This document shows positions 17,314 to 26,509 of a stretch of DNA of 49,586 nt, piece by piece. Source of the stretch: CANDYO01 sp049653745 (GTDB lineage: Bacteria > Pseudomonadota > Alphaproteobacteria > Rickettsiales > CANDYO01). The position numbers and the translations under genes are program-made. The stretch is from positions 1 through 49,586 of the forward strand of contig JBASGW010000042.1 of NCBI GenBank assembly GCA_049653745.1, read 5' to 3'. The notes below the pieces were generated by a model. The model made no database searches. It was not told the DNA's origin and was given only the letters and a program-made list of their open reading frames with translations. How positions within the stretch are numbered: the stretch's first letter is position 1; every line of letters begins with the position of its first letter.

Positions 17314-18663
17314 TTATCCAAGCATTTTTTTCATTATTCCTGAACGCATCATCGATTTTTGGTCCATTTTACCAAACTTCTTCATCATATTGCTCATTTC
17401 TTGAAATTGGTTTAAAAGCCTATTTACTTCCATAACTGATAATCCAGCTCCCGCAGCTATTCTTTTTCTTCTTGAACCATTAATAATTTTATAGTTACGT
17501 CTTTCTTTTTGAGTCATTGATAAAATAATTGCTTCTTGGCGCTTAAACATATCATCATTAATTTTATTATTATCTAAAGCACCTTTTAATTTATTTATCC
17601 CTGGAATCATTCCTAACATCGAACTAATTCCACCCATTTTCTTTAAGTTCCGCAATTGGCTTAAAAAATCAGTTAAATCAAATTGTCCTTTTTGTAATTT
17701 TTCTGATATTTTTTGAGCTTCTTCTTGATCAATGCTAGACGCTGCTTGCTCAACTAAAGAAACCACATCGCCCATTCCTAATATTCTTGAAGCTATTCTA
17801 TCTGGATGAAATTCTTGAAACTCATTCATTTTTTCACCAACACCAATATATTTTATTGGACATCCAGTGCTATGAACAATACTTAACGCAGCCCCTCCTC
17901 TACTATCACCATCAATTCTAGTTAAAATAATACTGGTCAACTCTAATAGAGCATTAAACTCCGTAGCCATATTTACTGCATCTTGACCTATTAAACTATC
18001 AGCAACAAAAATTGTCTCTATTGGGTTGACTAATTTTTTGATATCTTGGAGCTCTTGCATTAATTCTTTATCTATATGCAGCCTACCAGCAGTATCTAAA
18101 ATAACCACATCATATATAGAATTTTTAGCAACATCCATACTGCGCTTAGCAATATCGAGGGCTGATTCATTATTTATAATTGGCAAAGACTCAACGCTTA
18201 TTTGTTTAGCAAGGCTTTGTAATTGCTCTTTTGCAGCTGGCCTCTGGGTGTCAAGAGAAGCTAATAAAACATTCTTATGAAGCTTTTGTTTTAACCATAG
18301 GGCAAGCTTAGCACTTGAAGTGGTTTTACCAGATCCTTGCAATCCAACAAACATTATTACAGCAGGTGGAGTAATTGATAAATTGATAGGCTTTAATTCC
18401 CTGCCCAGTACTTCAACTAATTCATCATGAACAATTTTAACCACCATCTGTCCAGGTGAAATGCTTTTTAAAACTTTTTCTCCCTTTGCCTTTTCTTTTA
18501 TTTTATTAACTAGATCTCTAACCACGCTTAATGAAACATCGGCTTCCAATAATGCTATTCTAATCTCACGCATAGCTTGGTCAATATCATCTTCACTTAA
18601 GAACCCACGAGAAGTGATTCTGCTAATCATCTTATTTAAATTATTGGAAAGAGACTCAAACAT
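17314..18663 (-). CDS. ffh: Signal recognition particle protein Ffh
   Basis: GTPase that with the SRP RNA targets membrane proteins to FtsY and SecYEG. In 449 residues it has the N domain, the G domain with GLQGSGKTTSSAKLA (about 107-121), DTQRPAAKEQL, DTAGRLHIDKELM and TRIDGDSRGGAAL (the family usually has TKxDGDARGG, so Lys to Arg and Ala to Ser changes), then the Met-rich M domain from about residue 295 (GMGDVVSLVE) to FQEMSNMMKKFGKMDQ. The SRP RNA gene was not seen nearby. rpsP, often just downstream of ffh, is absent here; glmS follows instead. Confidence 0.96.
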   Translation of the reverse strand: MFESLSNNLNKMISRITSRGFLSEDDIDQAMREIRIALLEADVSLSVVRDLVNKIKEKAKGEKVLKSISPGQMVVKIVHDELVEVLGRELKPINLSITPPAVIMFVGLQGSGKTTSSAKLALWLKQKLHKNVLLASLDTQRPAAKEQLQSLAKQISVESLPIINNESALDIAKRSMDVAKNSIYDVVILDTAGRLHIDKELMQELQDIKKLVNPIETIFVADSLIGQDAVNMATEFNALLELTSIILTRIDGDSRGGAALSIVHSTGCPIKYIGVGEKMNEFQEFHPDRIASRILGMGDVVSLVEQAASSIDQEEAQKISEKLQKGQFDLTDFLSQLRNLKKMGGISSMLGMIPGINKLKGALDNNKINDDMFKRQEAIILSMTQKERRNYKIINGSRRKRIAAGAGLSVMEVNRLLNQFQEMSNMMKKFGKMDQKSMMRSGIMKKMLG

Positions 18664-18728
18664 AAAAATTATTCCTCTTGAGTTAGACTAAATTTCTTAA
18701 TTGAACTACCCTAGCATAAAATGGACAT

Positions 18729-18761
18729 AAAAAAAGCCCCAAATAATATGGGGCTTTTTTT
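18729..18761 (-). terminator. Intrinsic terminator after the virB2-like gene
   Basis: A perfect stem (AAAAAAAGCCCC at 18729-18740 with GGGGCTTTTTTT at 18750-18761) around a 9-base loop, 35 bases past the virB2 stop. The T-run on either strand would permit termination both ways, but the only converging transcription is from the virB2 side. It isolates virB2 from ffh. Confidence 0.85.
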
Positions 18762-18795
18762 AATTTTAGTTTTCTTAAGATAAAGATTTATATCT

Positions 18796-19149
18796 TTAAG
18801 AAACTGAACAGCTATCTGTACCGGTATTTGATAACCAGTTAACAATTTTACCAGCTGCAAAAATAAAGGTGATACCAATGGCCACACCTAAAGCAAGCTG
18901 CCATGATAATTTACCCATAAATATACCAATACCAAGCACAACTAATGCAATCATGGCTATGGTTTTACCAATAGGTCCTGTTAATTTAGTAACGATATAG
19001 CATAAAGTTTGACTGATACCATCATCGGTAGTTCCTGTTGCATAAGTGTCTGCAAAAGAATAAGATGGTAATACCATAACAGCAGCCATTAAACAGAATA
19101 GTAAGCAAGCTTGCCAGTAACTGTCTTTTGTAAGTTTTAATGTTGACAT
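18796..19149 (-). CDS. virB2: VirB2/TrbC-family type IV secretion pilin
   Basis: Major pilin subunit of a VirB/Rvh-type secretion system. The 117 residues have a long signal peptide (to about residue 33, SYSFA) and a mature part with two hydrophobic helices (about 57-76 and 82-102) separated by a short GKLSWQ loop, the TrbC/VirB2 layout; IGKTIAMIALVVLGIGIFMGK is the conserved first helix region. Two cysteines (LCYIV and DSCSVS) frame the mature helices and could form a disulfide. A strong AGGAG stands 6 bases before the ATG. No other vir gene is in the window, in keeping with the scattered rvh genes and extra virB2 copies of Rickettsiales. It supports the existence of a T4SS that could export the ankyrin-OTU protein. 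Confidence 0.85.
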   Translation of the reverse strand: MSTLKLTKDSYWQACLLFCLMAAVMVLPSYSFADTYATGTTDDGISQTLCYIVTKLTGPIGKTIAMIALVVLGIGIFMGKLSWQLALGVAIGITFIFAAGKIVNWLSNTGTDSCSVS

Positions 19150-19336
19150 TTTTAACTCCTAAGAATTGTTAAACTTAAATGATACTTAAAAATTTTACTA
19201 AATAAGTATTTATACGAACCTTATTATATAGAAAGCCCATCATTTAGGATTTTATACAGCTATTTCTTAATAAACGGTTAACAAGAAGAATTTTATTGGC
19301 TATTTCTTGAAAAAAATAGAGCTTTTTTTAAATAGA

Positions 19337-20320
19337 CTAAAAAAACTGTGCAAAAAAGTCACTTATTTGTTGTTTAACTTCCTCAGAAGAAGATATTTTA
19401 TTAACCCTAAATCTAAATTCTGCTGAAGATGGAAGGCCTGCGCTATACCAACCTATATGCTTACGAGCCATTCTAACACCACATTCTTCACCATAATGCT
19501 CAATCATATGATCATAATGCTCAAGTATATTATCTAGTTTTTCTTTTATTGAAGGATCGGCTAATACCTCTCCTGTGTTAAAAAAATGCATCACCTGATT
19601 AATAAACCATGGTTTTCCATAAGCTCCTCTGCCAATCATAACCCCATCAGCACCGGATTCTTCTTTGCATCTTACTGCATCTTCTATGGTTAATATGTCT
19701 CCATTGGCAATAACTGGTATATTAACAGCATCTTTAACTTTGCGAATAAATTTCCAATCAGCCACTCCATTATATAATTGGCATCTGGTTCTACCATGGA
19801 TTGTTATCATCTTAATGCCAACATCTTCAGCAATTTTAGCTAAATTAGGAGCATTTAAAGAATTTTCATCCCAGCCTTTACGCATTTTTAATGTTACAGG
19901 AACTTTAACTGCTTTGACTGTGCTTTCTAAAATCCTTGCCGCTAATTTCTCATCCCTCATTAAAGCAGAACCGGCATTACCACCCACAACCTTTTTTACC
20001 GGACAGCCAAAATTAATGTCAATGATAGGAGCTCCCATATCTTCATTTAATTTAGCAGCTTCAGCCATCACTTCTGGATCACAGCCAGCTAATTGCACTG
20101 ACGTGGTATCTTCAAATTCAGAAACAGCACATTTTTGTAAAGATTGTTTTGTTTGAATAATCATTGCCCTGCTTGCAATCATTTCAGAAACCACTAATCC
20201 AGCTCCAAATTTCTTAACCAACCTACGGAAAGGCATATCGGTTACACCCGACATAGGAGCTAAAATAACTGGTGAGTGAATGGTTATATTGCCTATTTGA
20301 ATAGTCACTTGTGAACCCAT
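19337..20320 (-). CDS. dusB: tRNA-dihydrouridine synthase (DusB/NifR3 family)
   Basis: FMN-dependent reductase that makes dihydrouridine in tRNA D-loops. The 327 residues have the FMN-binding start APMSGVTDMPFRRLV, the catalytic Cys106 in NFGCPVKKVVGGNAGSALM, KMRKGW, TIHGRTRCQLYNGVADW and IMIGRG-type (VMIGRGAYGKPW) phosphate-binding motifs. In alphaproteobacteria dusB usually precedes ntrB/ntrC; those genes are not here. The gene stands alone on the reverse strand, with about 190 bases to virB2. Confidence 0.93.
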   Translation of the reverse strand: MGSQVTIQIGNITIHSPVILAPMSGVTDMPFRRLVKKFGAGLVVSEMIASRAMIIQTKQSLQKCAVSEFEDTTSVQLAGCDPEVMAEAAKLNEDMGAPIIDINFGCPVKKVVGGNAGSALMRDEKLAARILESTVKAVKVPVTLKMRKGWDENSLNAPNLAKIAEDVGIKMITIHGRTRCQLYNGVADWKFIRKVKDAVNIPVIANGDILTIEDAVRCKEESGADGVMIGRGAYGKPWFINQVMHFFNTGEVLADPSIKEKLDNILEHYDHMIEHYGEECGVRMARKHIGWYSAGLPSSAEFRFRVNKISSSEEVKQQISDFFAQFF

Positions 20321-20439
20321 TTAACAATTATTAATGAGTAAAACTAGCAAATTATCAGTTAAAATGCAAAGATAAAAGCATTAAACCTGTTGCTATATCC
20401 ATTGAATTTTTAAGATAATTCATTTTTGGTTTCTTAGCC

Positions 20440-20468
20440 TTGCGCAGAAAGATCTAATCTATTATATT
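20440..20468 (+). promoter_or_regulatory. Predicted hscA promoter
   Basis: TTGCGC (20440-20445), 17 bases, TATATT (20463-20468), about 35 bases before the hscA ATG. It would give hscA its own transcript, apart from an isc operon. By-eye prediction. Confidence 0.4.
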
Positions 20469-20503
20469 AATTGGAATTAATTAGGCAGGAATAATCTTAA
20501 GTT

Positions 20504-22147
20504 ATGAATCTATTACAAATTTCTGAACCAGAAACTAAATTACCAGTAGGTTTATCAGAACATGCCGTTGGCATTGATTTGGGCACAACCAATTCAGTAA
20601 TAGCAATCTCAAGAGATACCAAAGTAGAAATATTAGGGCCAATATTACCTTCTATCTATCAAGAAATTAGATCTATAAAAAGATTAATGGGAAGCAACCA
20701 GAAAGTAAAAGAACTTCGTCCAGAAGAAATTTCTGCTCAAATATTATTAAAATTAAAGACCCAAGCTGAAAAATCTCTTGGAAAGAATGTTACTAAAGCT
20801 GTTATAACTGTTCCTGCCCACTTTGATGATACTGCAAGAAATGCAACTAAAATTGCAGCTAATTTAGCAGGCCTTGAAGTATTACGTCTAATTAACGAAC
20901 CAACTGCCGCTGCATTAGCTTACGGCTTAGATCATAAGGCTGAAGGAATTTACCTAATCTATGATTTTGGTGGGGGAACATTTGATATATCTATCCTAAA
21001 CTTACAAAAAGGCATTTTTCAAGTTTTAGCCACAGGTGGCGATATAAATTTGGGTGGAGATGATATAGACCATGCCATAATGAAGTTTATGAAACTTCCT
21101 GAAGATTTATATTATATTGCTAGAAATGCTAAAGAACACTTAAGCACTGAAGATAATTATATTTCTGAATATGGATCCATCTCAAAAGAAGAATTTGAAA
21201 AAATTGCTAAACCTTTTATAAATAGAACAATTGATATTTGCCGAGACACTATTAAAGATAGCAAGGTCTCTTTAGATAACATAAAAGAAATAGTACTAGT
21301 GGGAGGTTCAACAAGAATTCCTTTAGTTAAAACACTACTTGCTGAAAATATAAAATCACCATTAGATAGCATCGATCCTGATTTAGTGGTGGCTATGGGA
21401 GCTGCAATTCAGGCAGAAGCTTTAACTTTAGGTTCCAACAACTTATTGCTAGATGTGACCTCTTTATCAATTGGTTTAGAAGTTATGGGAGGAGTCAATG
21501 AACGTATTATTCATAAAAATTCAGCTATTCCTTGCAGCATCACCAAGTATTTTACAACTTATCAAGATAATCAAACTGGTATAGTTTTCCATATTGTTCA
21601 AGGCGAAAGAGAGATGGCTAGCGATTGCAGATCTCTTGCTAAATTTGAATTAAAAGGCATTCCTCCCATGAAAGCTTCGCTAGCAAAAGTGGCAATCACC
21701 TTTAACGTCGATAGCGATGGATTACTTACAGTTTCTGCCATTGAAGAAAATAGTGGCATAAAACAAGATATCGAAATTAAACCCACCTTTGGCTTAACTT
21801 CTGAAGAAATTGATCAAATGCTTGAGAAAGCTTATGCTAACGCTCAAAATGATATAATTCTTAAGAAACTTGCTGAATTAAAACTCTCATCCACTAATAA
21901 TATTAATAGCATCAATCAAGCAATATTAGAAAATGGTGATTTATTAGAAAATAAGAAAATGATTATTGATTTAATTAGCAAACTTTCTGAACTTCTTAAA
22001 ACTGATAATTTTGAATTAATTGAAGAAACCAATAATGAATTAGAAACTAAAACTTCTAAATTTATTCAAACTAGGCTTAATTTAAAACTAAAAGAAATTT
22101 TAAGTGGCAGATCAACTACTGATATAAATAATAAAATCTTGAGTTAA
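20504..22147 (+). CDS. hscA: Fe-S cluster assembly chaperone HscA (Hsp70 family), shortened ATPase domain
   Basis: Hsp70-type chaperone that works with HscB to move Fe-S clusters from IscU. It has VGIDLGTTNSVIAIS (22-36), VITVPAHFDDTARNAT, INEPTAAALAYGL, the phosphate-2 loop YDFGGGTFDISIL and the adenosine motif VLVGGSTRIPLVK, followed by the HscA substrate domain (TTYQDNQTGIVFHIVQGERE). At 547 residues it is about 50 shorter than usual. The loss is concentrated between residues 43 and 80, where the segments around PS-x-x-x-x and after RSIKRLMG are much reduced (subdomain IB). Downstream comes dxs, not ferredoxin. Whether ATPase function is retained is uncertain. Confidence 0.88.
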   Translation: MNLLQISEPETKLPVGLSEHAVGIDLGTTNSVIAISRDTKVEILGPILPSIYQEIRSIKRLMGSNQKVKELRPEEISAQILLKLKTQAEKSLGKNVTKAVITVPAHFDDTARNATKIAANLAGLEVLRLINEPTAAALAYGLDHKAEGIYLIYDFGGGTFDISILNLQKGIFQVLATGGDINLGGDDIDHAIMKFMKLPEDLYYIARNAKEHLSTEDNYISEYGSISKEEFEKIAKPFINRTIDICRDTIKDSKVSLDNIKEIVLVGGSTRIPLVKTLLAENIKSPLDSIDPDLVVAMGAAIQAEALTLGSNNLLLDVTSLSIGLEVMGGVNERIIHKNSAIPCSITKYFTTYQDNQTGIVFHIVQGEREMASDCRSLAKFELKGIPPMKASLAKVAITFNVDSDGLLTVSAIEENSGIKQDIEIKPTFGLTSEEIDQMLEKAYANAQNDIILKKLAELKLSSTNNINSINQAILENGDLLENKKMIIDLISKLSELLKTDNFELIEETNNELETKTSKFIQTRLNLKLKEILSGRSTTDINNKILS

Positions 22148-22208
22148 TAGCCTTGCTAAGTTTTTTTTTAATTAGTATCTTACTTAAAACAAATTTATAA
22201 AAATAATA

Positions 22209-24119
22209 ATGCCAGTTACTCCTAAAAAATTATTACATCAAATAAATATACCTGCTGATTTGCGCAAACTTGAGCTATCAATCCTAGAAAGCTTTTGCGA
22301 TGAATTACGCCAAGAAACCATAGAACTGGTTTCTGCAACTGGTGGGCACTTGGGAGCCGGACTTGGAGTAATAGAGCTTACAGTAGCCTTGCATTATGTT
22401 TTTAATACCCCAGATGATAAATTAGTTTGGGATATTGGTCACCAAGCTTATCCCCATAAAATTTTAACTGGCAGACGAGAAAAAATGCTTACCATGCGTC
22501 AGGCTGGAGGAATTTCTGGGTTTACTAAAAGATTAGAAAGTGAATATGACACCTTCATAGGTGGGCATGGAGGAACTTCAATTTCTTCAGCTCTTGGTAT
22601 GGTTGCAGCCAGAGATTTACAAAACCAAAAACACGAAGTAATTGCTGTTATTGGAGATGGCTCTATGAGCGCTGGAATGGCATATGAAGCAATGAATAAT
22701 GCTGGCAGTCTTAATAAACGTCTTATTTTAGTATTAAATGATAATAAAATGTCTATCGCACCAGCGGTTGGAGCTCTAACCTCATATTTAGCAAAACTTA
22801 TTTCATCCAAGCCTTACTTAAGTTTTAGAGACACTAGCAAAAAAATTCTAAATCACATGCCAAAATCTTTGCGTAATATAATGAAAAAATTTGAACGCAA
22901 CACTAAAGATTTAATTAATGATGGTAATTTTTTTGAAGAAATAGGGTTTTATTATTTAGGCCCCATAGATGGCCACAACATTGAGGATATGGTCTATATT
23001 TTACAAAATATAAAAAATGACCATAGCATTACCAAACCTATTTTATTACATGTGATAACCGAAAAAGGAAAAGGGTTTTTAGCAGAGAATGAATGTAATG
23101 AAAAATATCATGCAGTAGCTAAATTTGATTTAAATACCAAAATCCAACAAAAAGCTAATAGCAAAGTTCCCACCTATACTGAAGTTTTTTCTAGTAGTTT
23201 AATTGAATTAGCAAAAAATGATGATAAAATAGTTGCAATCACTGCTGCAATGCCTTCAGGCACTGGGCTTGATAGCTTTGCTAAATATTTTCCAGAAAGA
23301 ATGTTTGATGTTGGCATGGCTGAACAGCATGCGGTAACTTTTGCGGCTGGTCTTGCTTGTGAAGGAATCAAGCCTTTTGTTGCAATTTATTCTACTTTCC
23401 TGCAGCGAGCATATGATCAAGTGATCAATGACGTTGCTTTACAAAATTTACCCGTAAGATTTATTATTGATAGAGCAGGTTATGTTGGAGCAGATGGCCC
23501 AACTCACGCTGGATCTTTTGACATCACTTATCTTAGCTCCTTGCCTAATTTTATTATAATGTGCCCTAGTGATGAGCTAGAATTAAAATCTATGCTAACA
23601 CTATCTGCCAACATTAATAATGCACCAGTGGCTATTCGTTTTCCTAGAGGACCAACAACCGTAATAGACGAAGGCACTCAGAACATAATTAATATTATAA
23701 TAGGTAAAGGAAAAATTATCCAACAAGGTGAGAAAATTGCTATTTTATCACTAGGAACCAGATTACAAGCCGCAAAGGAAGCCGCACAATTATTTAAAGA
23801 ACAATATAAGATAGACATCACCATTATAGATGCAAGATTTGCGAAGCCTCTAGATGAAGAGTTAATTTTAAACATAGCTCAAAATCATCAATATCTTATA
23901 ACCCTAGAAGAAGGATCAATTGGTGGATTTGCTTCCCATGTGAATAATCTTCTAAATAATAATCAATTACTTGAAAAAATCAAAATCAAGAATTTATTCT
24001 ACCCAGATGAATTTTTAGACCAAAATAGTCAAGATGCAATGCATGATATTGCAAAGTTAAGCGCTGCTAAGATTTTCCAAGAATTAGAAAATCTAATCTC
24101 ATTTCACTTAAATTTTTAA
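22209..24119 (+). CDS. dxs: 1-deoxy-D-xylulose-5-phosphate synthase
   Basis: Thiamine-diphosphate enzyme that starts the non-mevalonate (MEP) isoprenoid pathway from pyruvate and glyceraldehyde-3-phosphate. In 636 residues it shows SATGGHLGAGLGVIELTVAL, the ThDP/Mg motif GDGSMSAGMAYEAMNNAG, the pyrimidine-binding domain with GMAEQHAVTFAAGLACEG, and HAGSFDITYLSSLPN. Normal length. It lies about 60 bases after hscA and may share its transcript. Its products are used for bactoprenol (with murA's pathway), quinones and the farnesyl group added by CtaB. Rickettsia species lack this pathway, so this is informative for placement. Confidence 0.97.
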   Translation: MPVTPKKLLHQINIPADLRKLELSILESFCDELRQETIELVSATGGHLGAGLGVIELTVALHYVFNTPDDKLVWDIGHQAYPHKILTGRREKMLTMRQAGGISGFTKRLESEYDTFIGGHGGTSISSALGMVAARDLQNQKHEVIAVIGDGSMSAGMAYEAMNNAGSLNKRLILVLNDNKMSIAPAVGALTSYLAKLISSKPYLSFRDTSKKILNHMPKSLRNIMKKFERNTKDLINDGNFFEEIGFYYLGPIDGHNIEDMVYILQNIKNDHSITKPILLHVITEKGKGFLAENECNEKYHAVAKFDLNTKIQQKANSKVPTYTEVFSSSLIELAKNDDKIVAITAAMPSGTGLDSFAKYFPERMFDVGMAEQHAVTFAAGLACEGIKPFVAIYSTFLQRAYDQVINDVALQNLPVRFIIDRAGYVGADGPTHAGSFDITYLSSLPNFIIMCPSDELELKSMLTLSANINNAPVAIRFPRGPTTVIDEGTQNIINIIIGKGKIIQQGEKIAILSLGTRLQAAKEAAQLFKEQYKIDITIIDARFAKPLDEELILNIAQNHQYLITLEEGSIGGFASHVNNLLNNNQLLEKIKIKNLFYPDEFLDQNSQDAMHDIAKLSAAKIFQELENLISFHLNF

Positions 24120-24121
24120 GT

Positions 24122-24160
24122 AAATAATAAATTTTAACATAATTAGTTAATTTATTATTT
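24122..24160. terminator. AT-only perfect 12-bp inverted repeat after dxs
   Basis: The arms 24122-24133 and 24149-24160 (AAATAATAAATT and its reverse complement) begin just after the dxs stop. The stem has no G or C, so stability is low; it may help end the dxs transcript but there is no good T-run. Confidence 0.3.
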
Positions 24161-24235
24161 CAATATAAAAAAAACTTATTATAATACAGAAAAGGAGTAT
24201 TATAATTTTTCAACTTTAATATAAGGATAATCTTT

Positions 24236-24559
24236 ATGACAGAACTAATTATAAATAATAATCAAAATTTTCTAAACACAATAGAAGGCACTGGGTGTAA
24301 GTCTTTTAAAATGCTATCTGCAAGCCAAAGTCATGGGAAATTTTCTGTTAGAAATGGAGCAGCCATGAAGCGGTTAGAATCTTTTTATGATAAAAATATG
24401 CTTGTTCAAATCAGTAATTACAACACTAAAGAGAGTATTTGCGCGGATAGGGCCAAAGCCTGCACATATAAATTGCAAGACTACTTAAATAATCACCGCG
24501 AAGATTCTATTTCATTTTCTTACTTTAGTGGCGACTTAAAATATGAATGCGAAAGCTAG
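24236..24559 (+). CDS. Hypothetical protein, 107 residues
   Basis: I do not recognise this protein. It lacks a signal peptide or membrane helix. Features are a polar N-terminus rich in Asn, a central basic stretch (GKFSVRNGAAMKRLESFYDK), and a cysteine-containing C-terminal half (ICADRAKACTYKLQDYL). AAGGA with about 8 bases of spacing precedes the ATG, and AT-rich promoter-like sequences (TATAAT near 24178) lie upstream, so it is probably a real monocistronic gene. It converges on slt with 36 bases between stops. Confidence 0.6.
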   Translation: MTELIINNNQNFLNTIEGTGCKSFKMLSASQSHGKFSVRNGAAMKRLESFYDKNMLVQISNYNTKESICADRAKACTYKLQDYLNNHREDSISFSYFSGDLKYECES

Positions 24560-24595
24560 TCTTTAATTTACTTATTATTAGAAAACCTAGAGTTA

Positions 24596-26509
24596 CTAAT
24601 TTTTCTCAGGAACTAAGTCTTTGATAATTGGAAGAGTCTTTTCTTTAGTCATTAATAAATGATAAATTGATTTCCCTTCCAATACTCTTTGAACATAATT
24701 TCTAGTTTCATAAAAACTTATTTTTTCTATCCAATCGACCACTTCTTCAATGTTTTTCATAGACCTTGGATCACCATTATCTTCAATCCATTTTTTAGCT
24801 GGTTTATCACCTGCATTATATGCAGCTATACTCAGTGGGTAATAATTATCATATTTATTAAGCAATAGCTTTAAATGATGGACCCCCAACATAGTATTAA
24901 AATGAGGATCTGAAGTAAGCTTGTCTTTCTTATAACTTACAGGAATTGTAGCAGCAGTTGCTTTAGCAACATGAGGCATAAGCTGCATTAAACCTAAAGC
25001 TCCAGCGCTGCTAACTGCTTTATGATTACAAACACTTTCTTGCCTAATTAATGACATAATCAATGCTTGGTCAAGTTCATGATTTTTATAAATATCCTTT
25101 AAAATAGGATAGTTACTATGAATAATATGTATATCTTGATATGAAGCATGCTTGGCCGCCTCCACCGATAAATGATCATGATTAAGTTCAAATCCTAGCC
25201 TGGTTATCAGAGCAACTTCGCCAAGAGCTTTACTATTATCAATAGCCTTATAAATAAACTTTTGAACATAATATTTATATTTTGATTGATGTAAAATTAA
25301 AGCAATTTTAACGAAAGAATTATTATTAAAATGCTTCTTATCCTCGGCAGTAATTATAGGATCTTGATTAAGATTTACTTCACAATTATTAGTTTTACAA
25401 GTGGCAATCTGGCCATAAAATGTAGTATAATGCTTAGCCGCTGTTTCGTACCATATTTGAGCATCTTGATTTTTTCCTAATTTTTCATAACTTCTTGCCA
25501 ACCAATAGCTTCCCCTAGACAAACTAATTGGCAATTTTACTTTATTATACATATTAGTAAAATGAGTTACAGCCAATTGAGGCTTATTTAAAAATTGTAG
25601 CGCAATCCACCCAGCTAACCATTCTGCTTCAGAATATTCTTTAGCACTAACATTACCATGAGTAGATGCAAATAGATAAGCTGTATAATAGCTACCCTTT
25701 TGAATTAAAGGCCTAATAAATTTAACCTTCATTTTCCAAAGATATTGTTGATTTTTATTTTTAATCAAAGAGGCTGCAGCTAGGGTTTTAATTACGCCTT
25801 CTTCATTATCTTTTGTCTCATAAATTGAAGCCATATTATATAAAAAACCTAAATCTTTATAATAATCATGCTCAACCTTATAAGATTTTCTTTGCTGCAT
25901 TTGAATCTTAGTAAGATATAGATTTTTTAATTGAGACGAAATATTAGGTAATTGTCTAAAAGCTTGATCAGCTTTATCATTAAAGAGCAAATAATCTATC
26001 CTAATTTTATGATCTTTCGCATCTAAAACATTACCATATTGCGCAAGAAATTTATTTTGCTCTAAACTAGAAAAATCTCCTTCATGCCAAATTTCTTTGA
26101 TATATTTAGTTTTTACCTCTCCATTACCAAGCAAACTTATATATTTCTTTTTACCTATATTTGATTGAGGAGGGTAAGCTTTAAACCAAGCTAAAATATC
26201 TTGCTCTTTACAATTTTTAAAATCAGACTCTTCTATTTTTTGTCTCAATATATTTATATTTGGCCAAGAAGGATGAGCTTTTATAAAAGCACTTAAGTTA
26301 TAGAAGTTTGGATTTTTTTCATTTAATAACTCAAGCCACTGAACTAAAACTTTCAGCTGTGGATCTTTTAGTTTATTAGATTGAACTTTTGCTATTTCCC
26401 AGTTTTTATCGTCAATATTTTGAATGAAAATATCATAGCTTCTAGCAGAAACTATATTTGGTATAATAAGAATTAAAATTATAGATAATAATTTTCTAAT
26501 TATAACCAT
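24596..26509 (-). CDS. slt: Soluble lytic murein transglycosylase (Slt70-like)
   Basis: Cleaves the MurNAc-GlcNAc bond of peptidoglycan in the periplasm, releasing anhydro-muropeptides. The protein has an N-terminal signal peptide, a long superhelical region of TPR-like helices, and a C-terminal SLT domain with the catalytic glutamate in MSLIRQESVCN, then SSAGALGLMQLMP and AAYNAGDKPAKKW. An ATG at 26530 is also open, but I prefer the Met at 26509: it begins directly with the signal peptide (MVIIRKLLSIILILIIP), whereas the seven added residues derive from the G-run inside the end of fabH. Even so the gene overlaps fabH by 10 bases, indicating translational coupling in a cytochrome c-fabH-slt operon. 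Confidence 0.92.
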   Translation of the reverse strand: MVIIRKLLSIILILIIPNIVSARSYDIFIQNIDDKNWEIAKVQSNKLKDPQLKVLVQWLELLNEKNPNFYNLSAFIKAHPSWPNINILRQKIEESDFKNCKEQDILAWFKAYPPQSNIGKKKYISLLGNGEVKTKYIKEIWHEGDFSSLEQNKFLAQYGNVLDAKDHKIRIDYLLFNDKADQAFRQLPNISSQLKNLYLTKIQMQQRKSYKVEHDYYKDLGFLYNMASIYETKDNEEGVIKTLAAASLIKNKNQQYLWKMKVKFIRPLIQKGSYYTAYLFASTHGNVSAKEYSEAEWLAGWIALQFLNKPQLAVTHFTNMYNKVKLPISLSRGSYWLARSYEKLGKNQDAQIWYETAAKHYTTFYGQIATCKTNNCEVNLNQDPIITAEDKKHFNNNSFVKIALILHQSKYKYYVQKFIYKAIDNSKALGEVALITRLGFELNHDHLSVEAAKHASYQDIHIIHSNYPILKDIYKNHELDQALIMSLIRQESVCNHKAVSSAGALGLMQLMPHVAKATAATIPVSYKKDKLTSDPHFNTMLGVHHLKLLLNKYDNYYPLSIAAYNAGDKPAKKWIEDNGDPRSMKNIEEVVDWIEKISFYETRNYVQRVLEGKSIYHLLMTKEKTLPIIKDLVPEKN

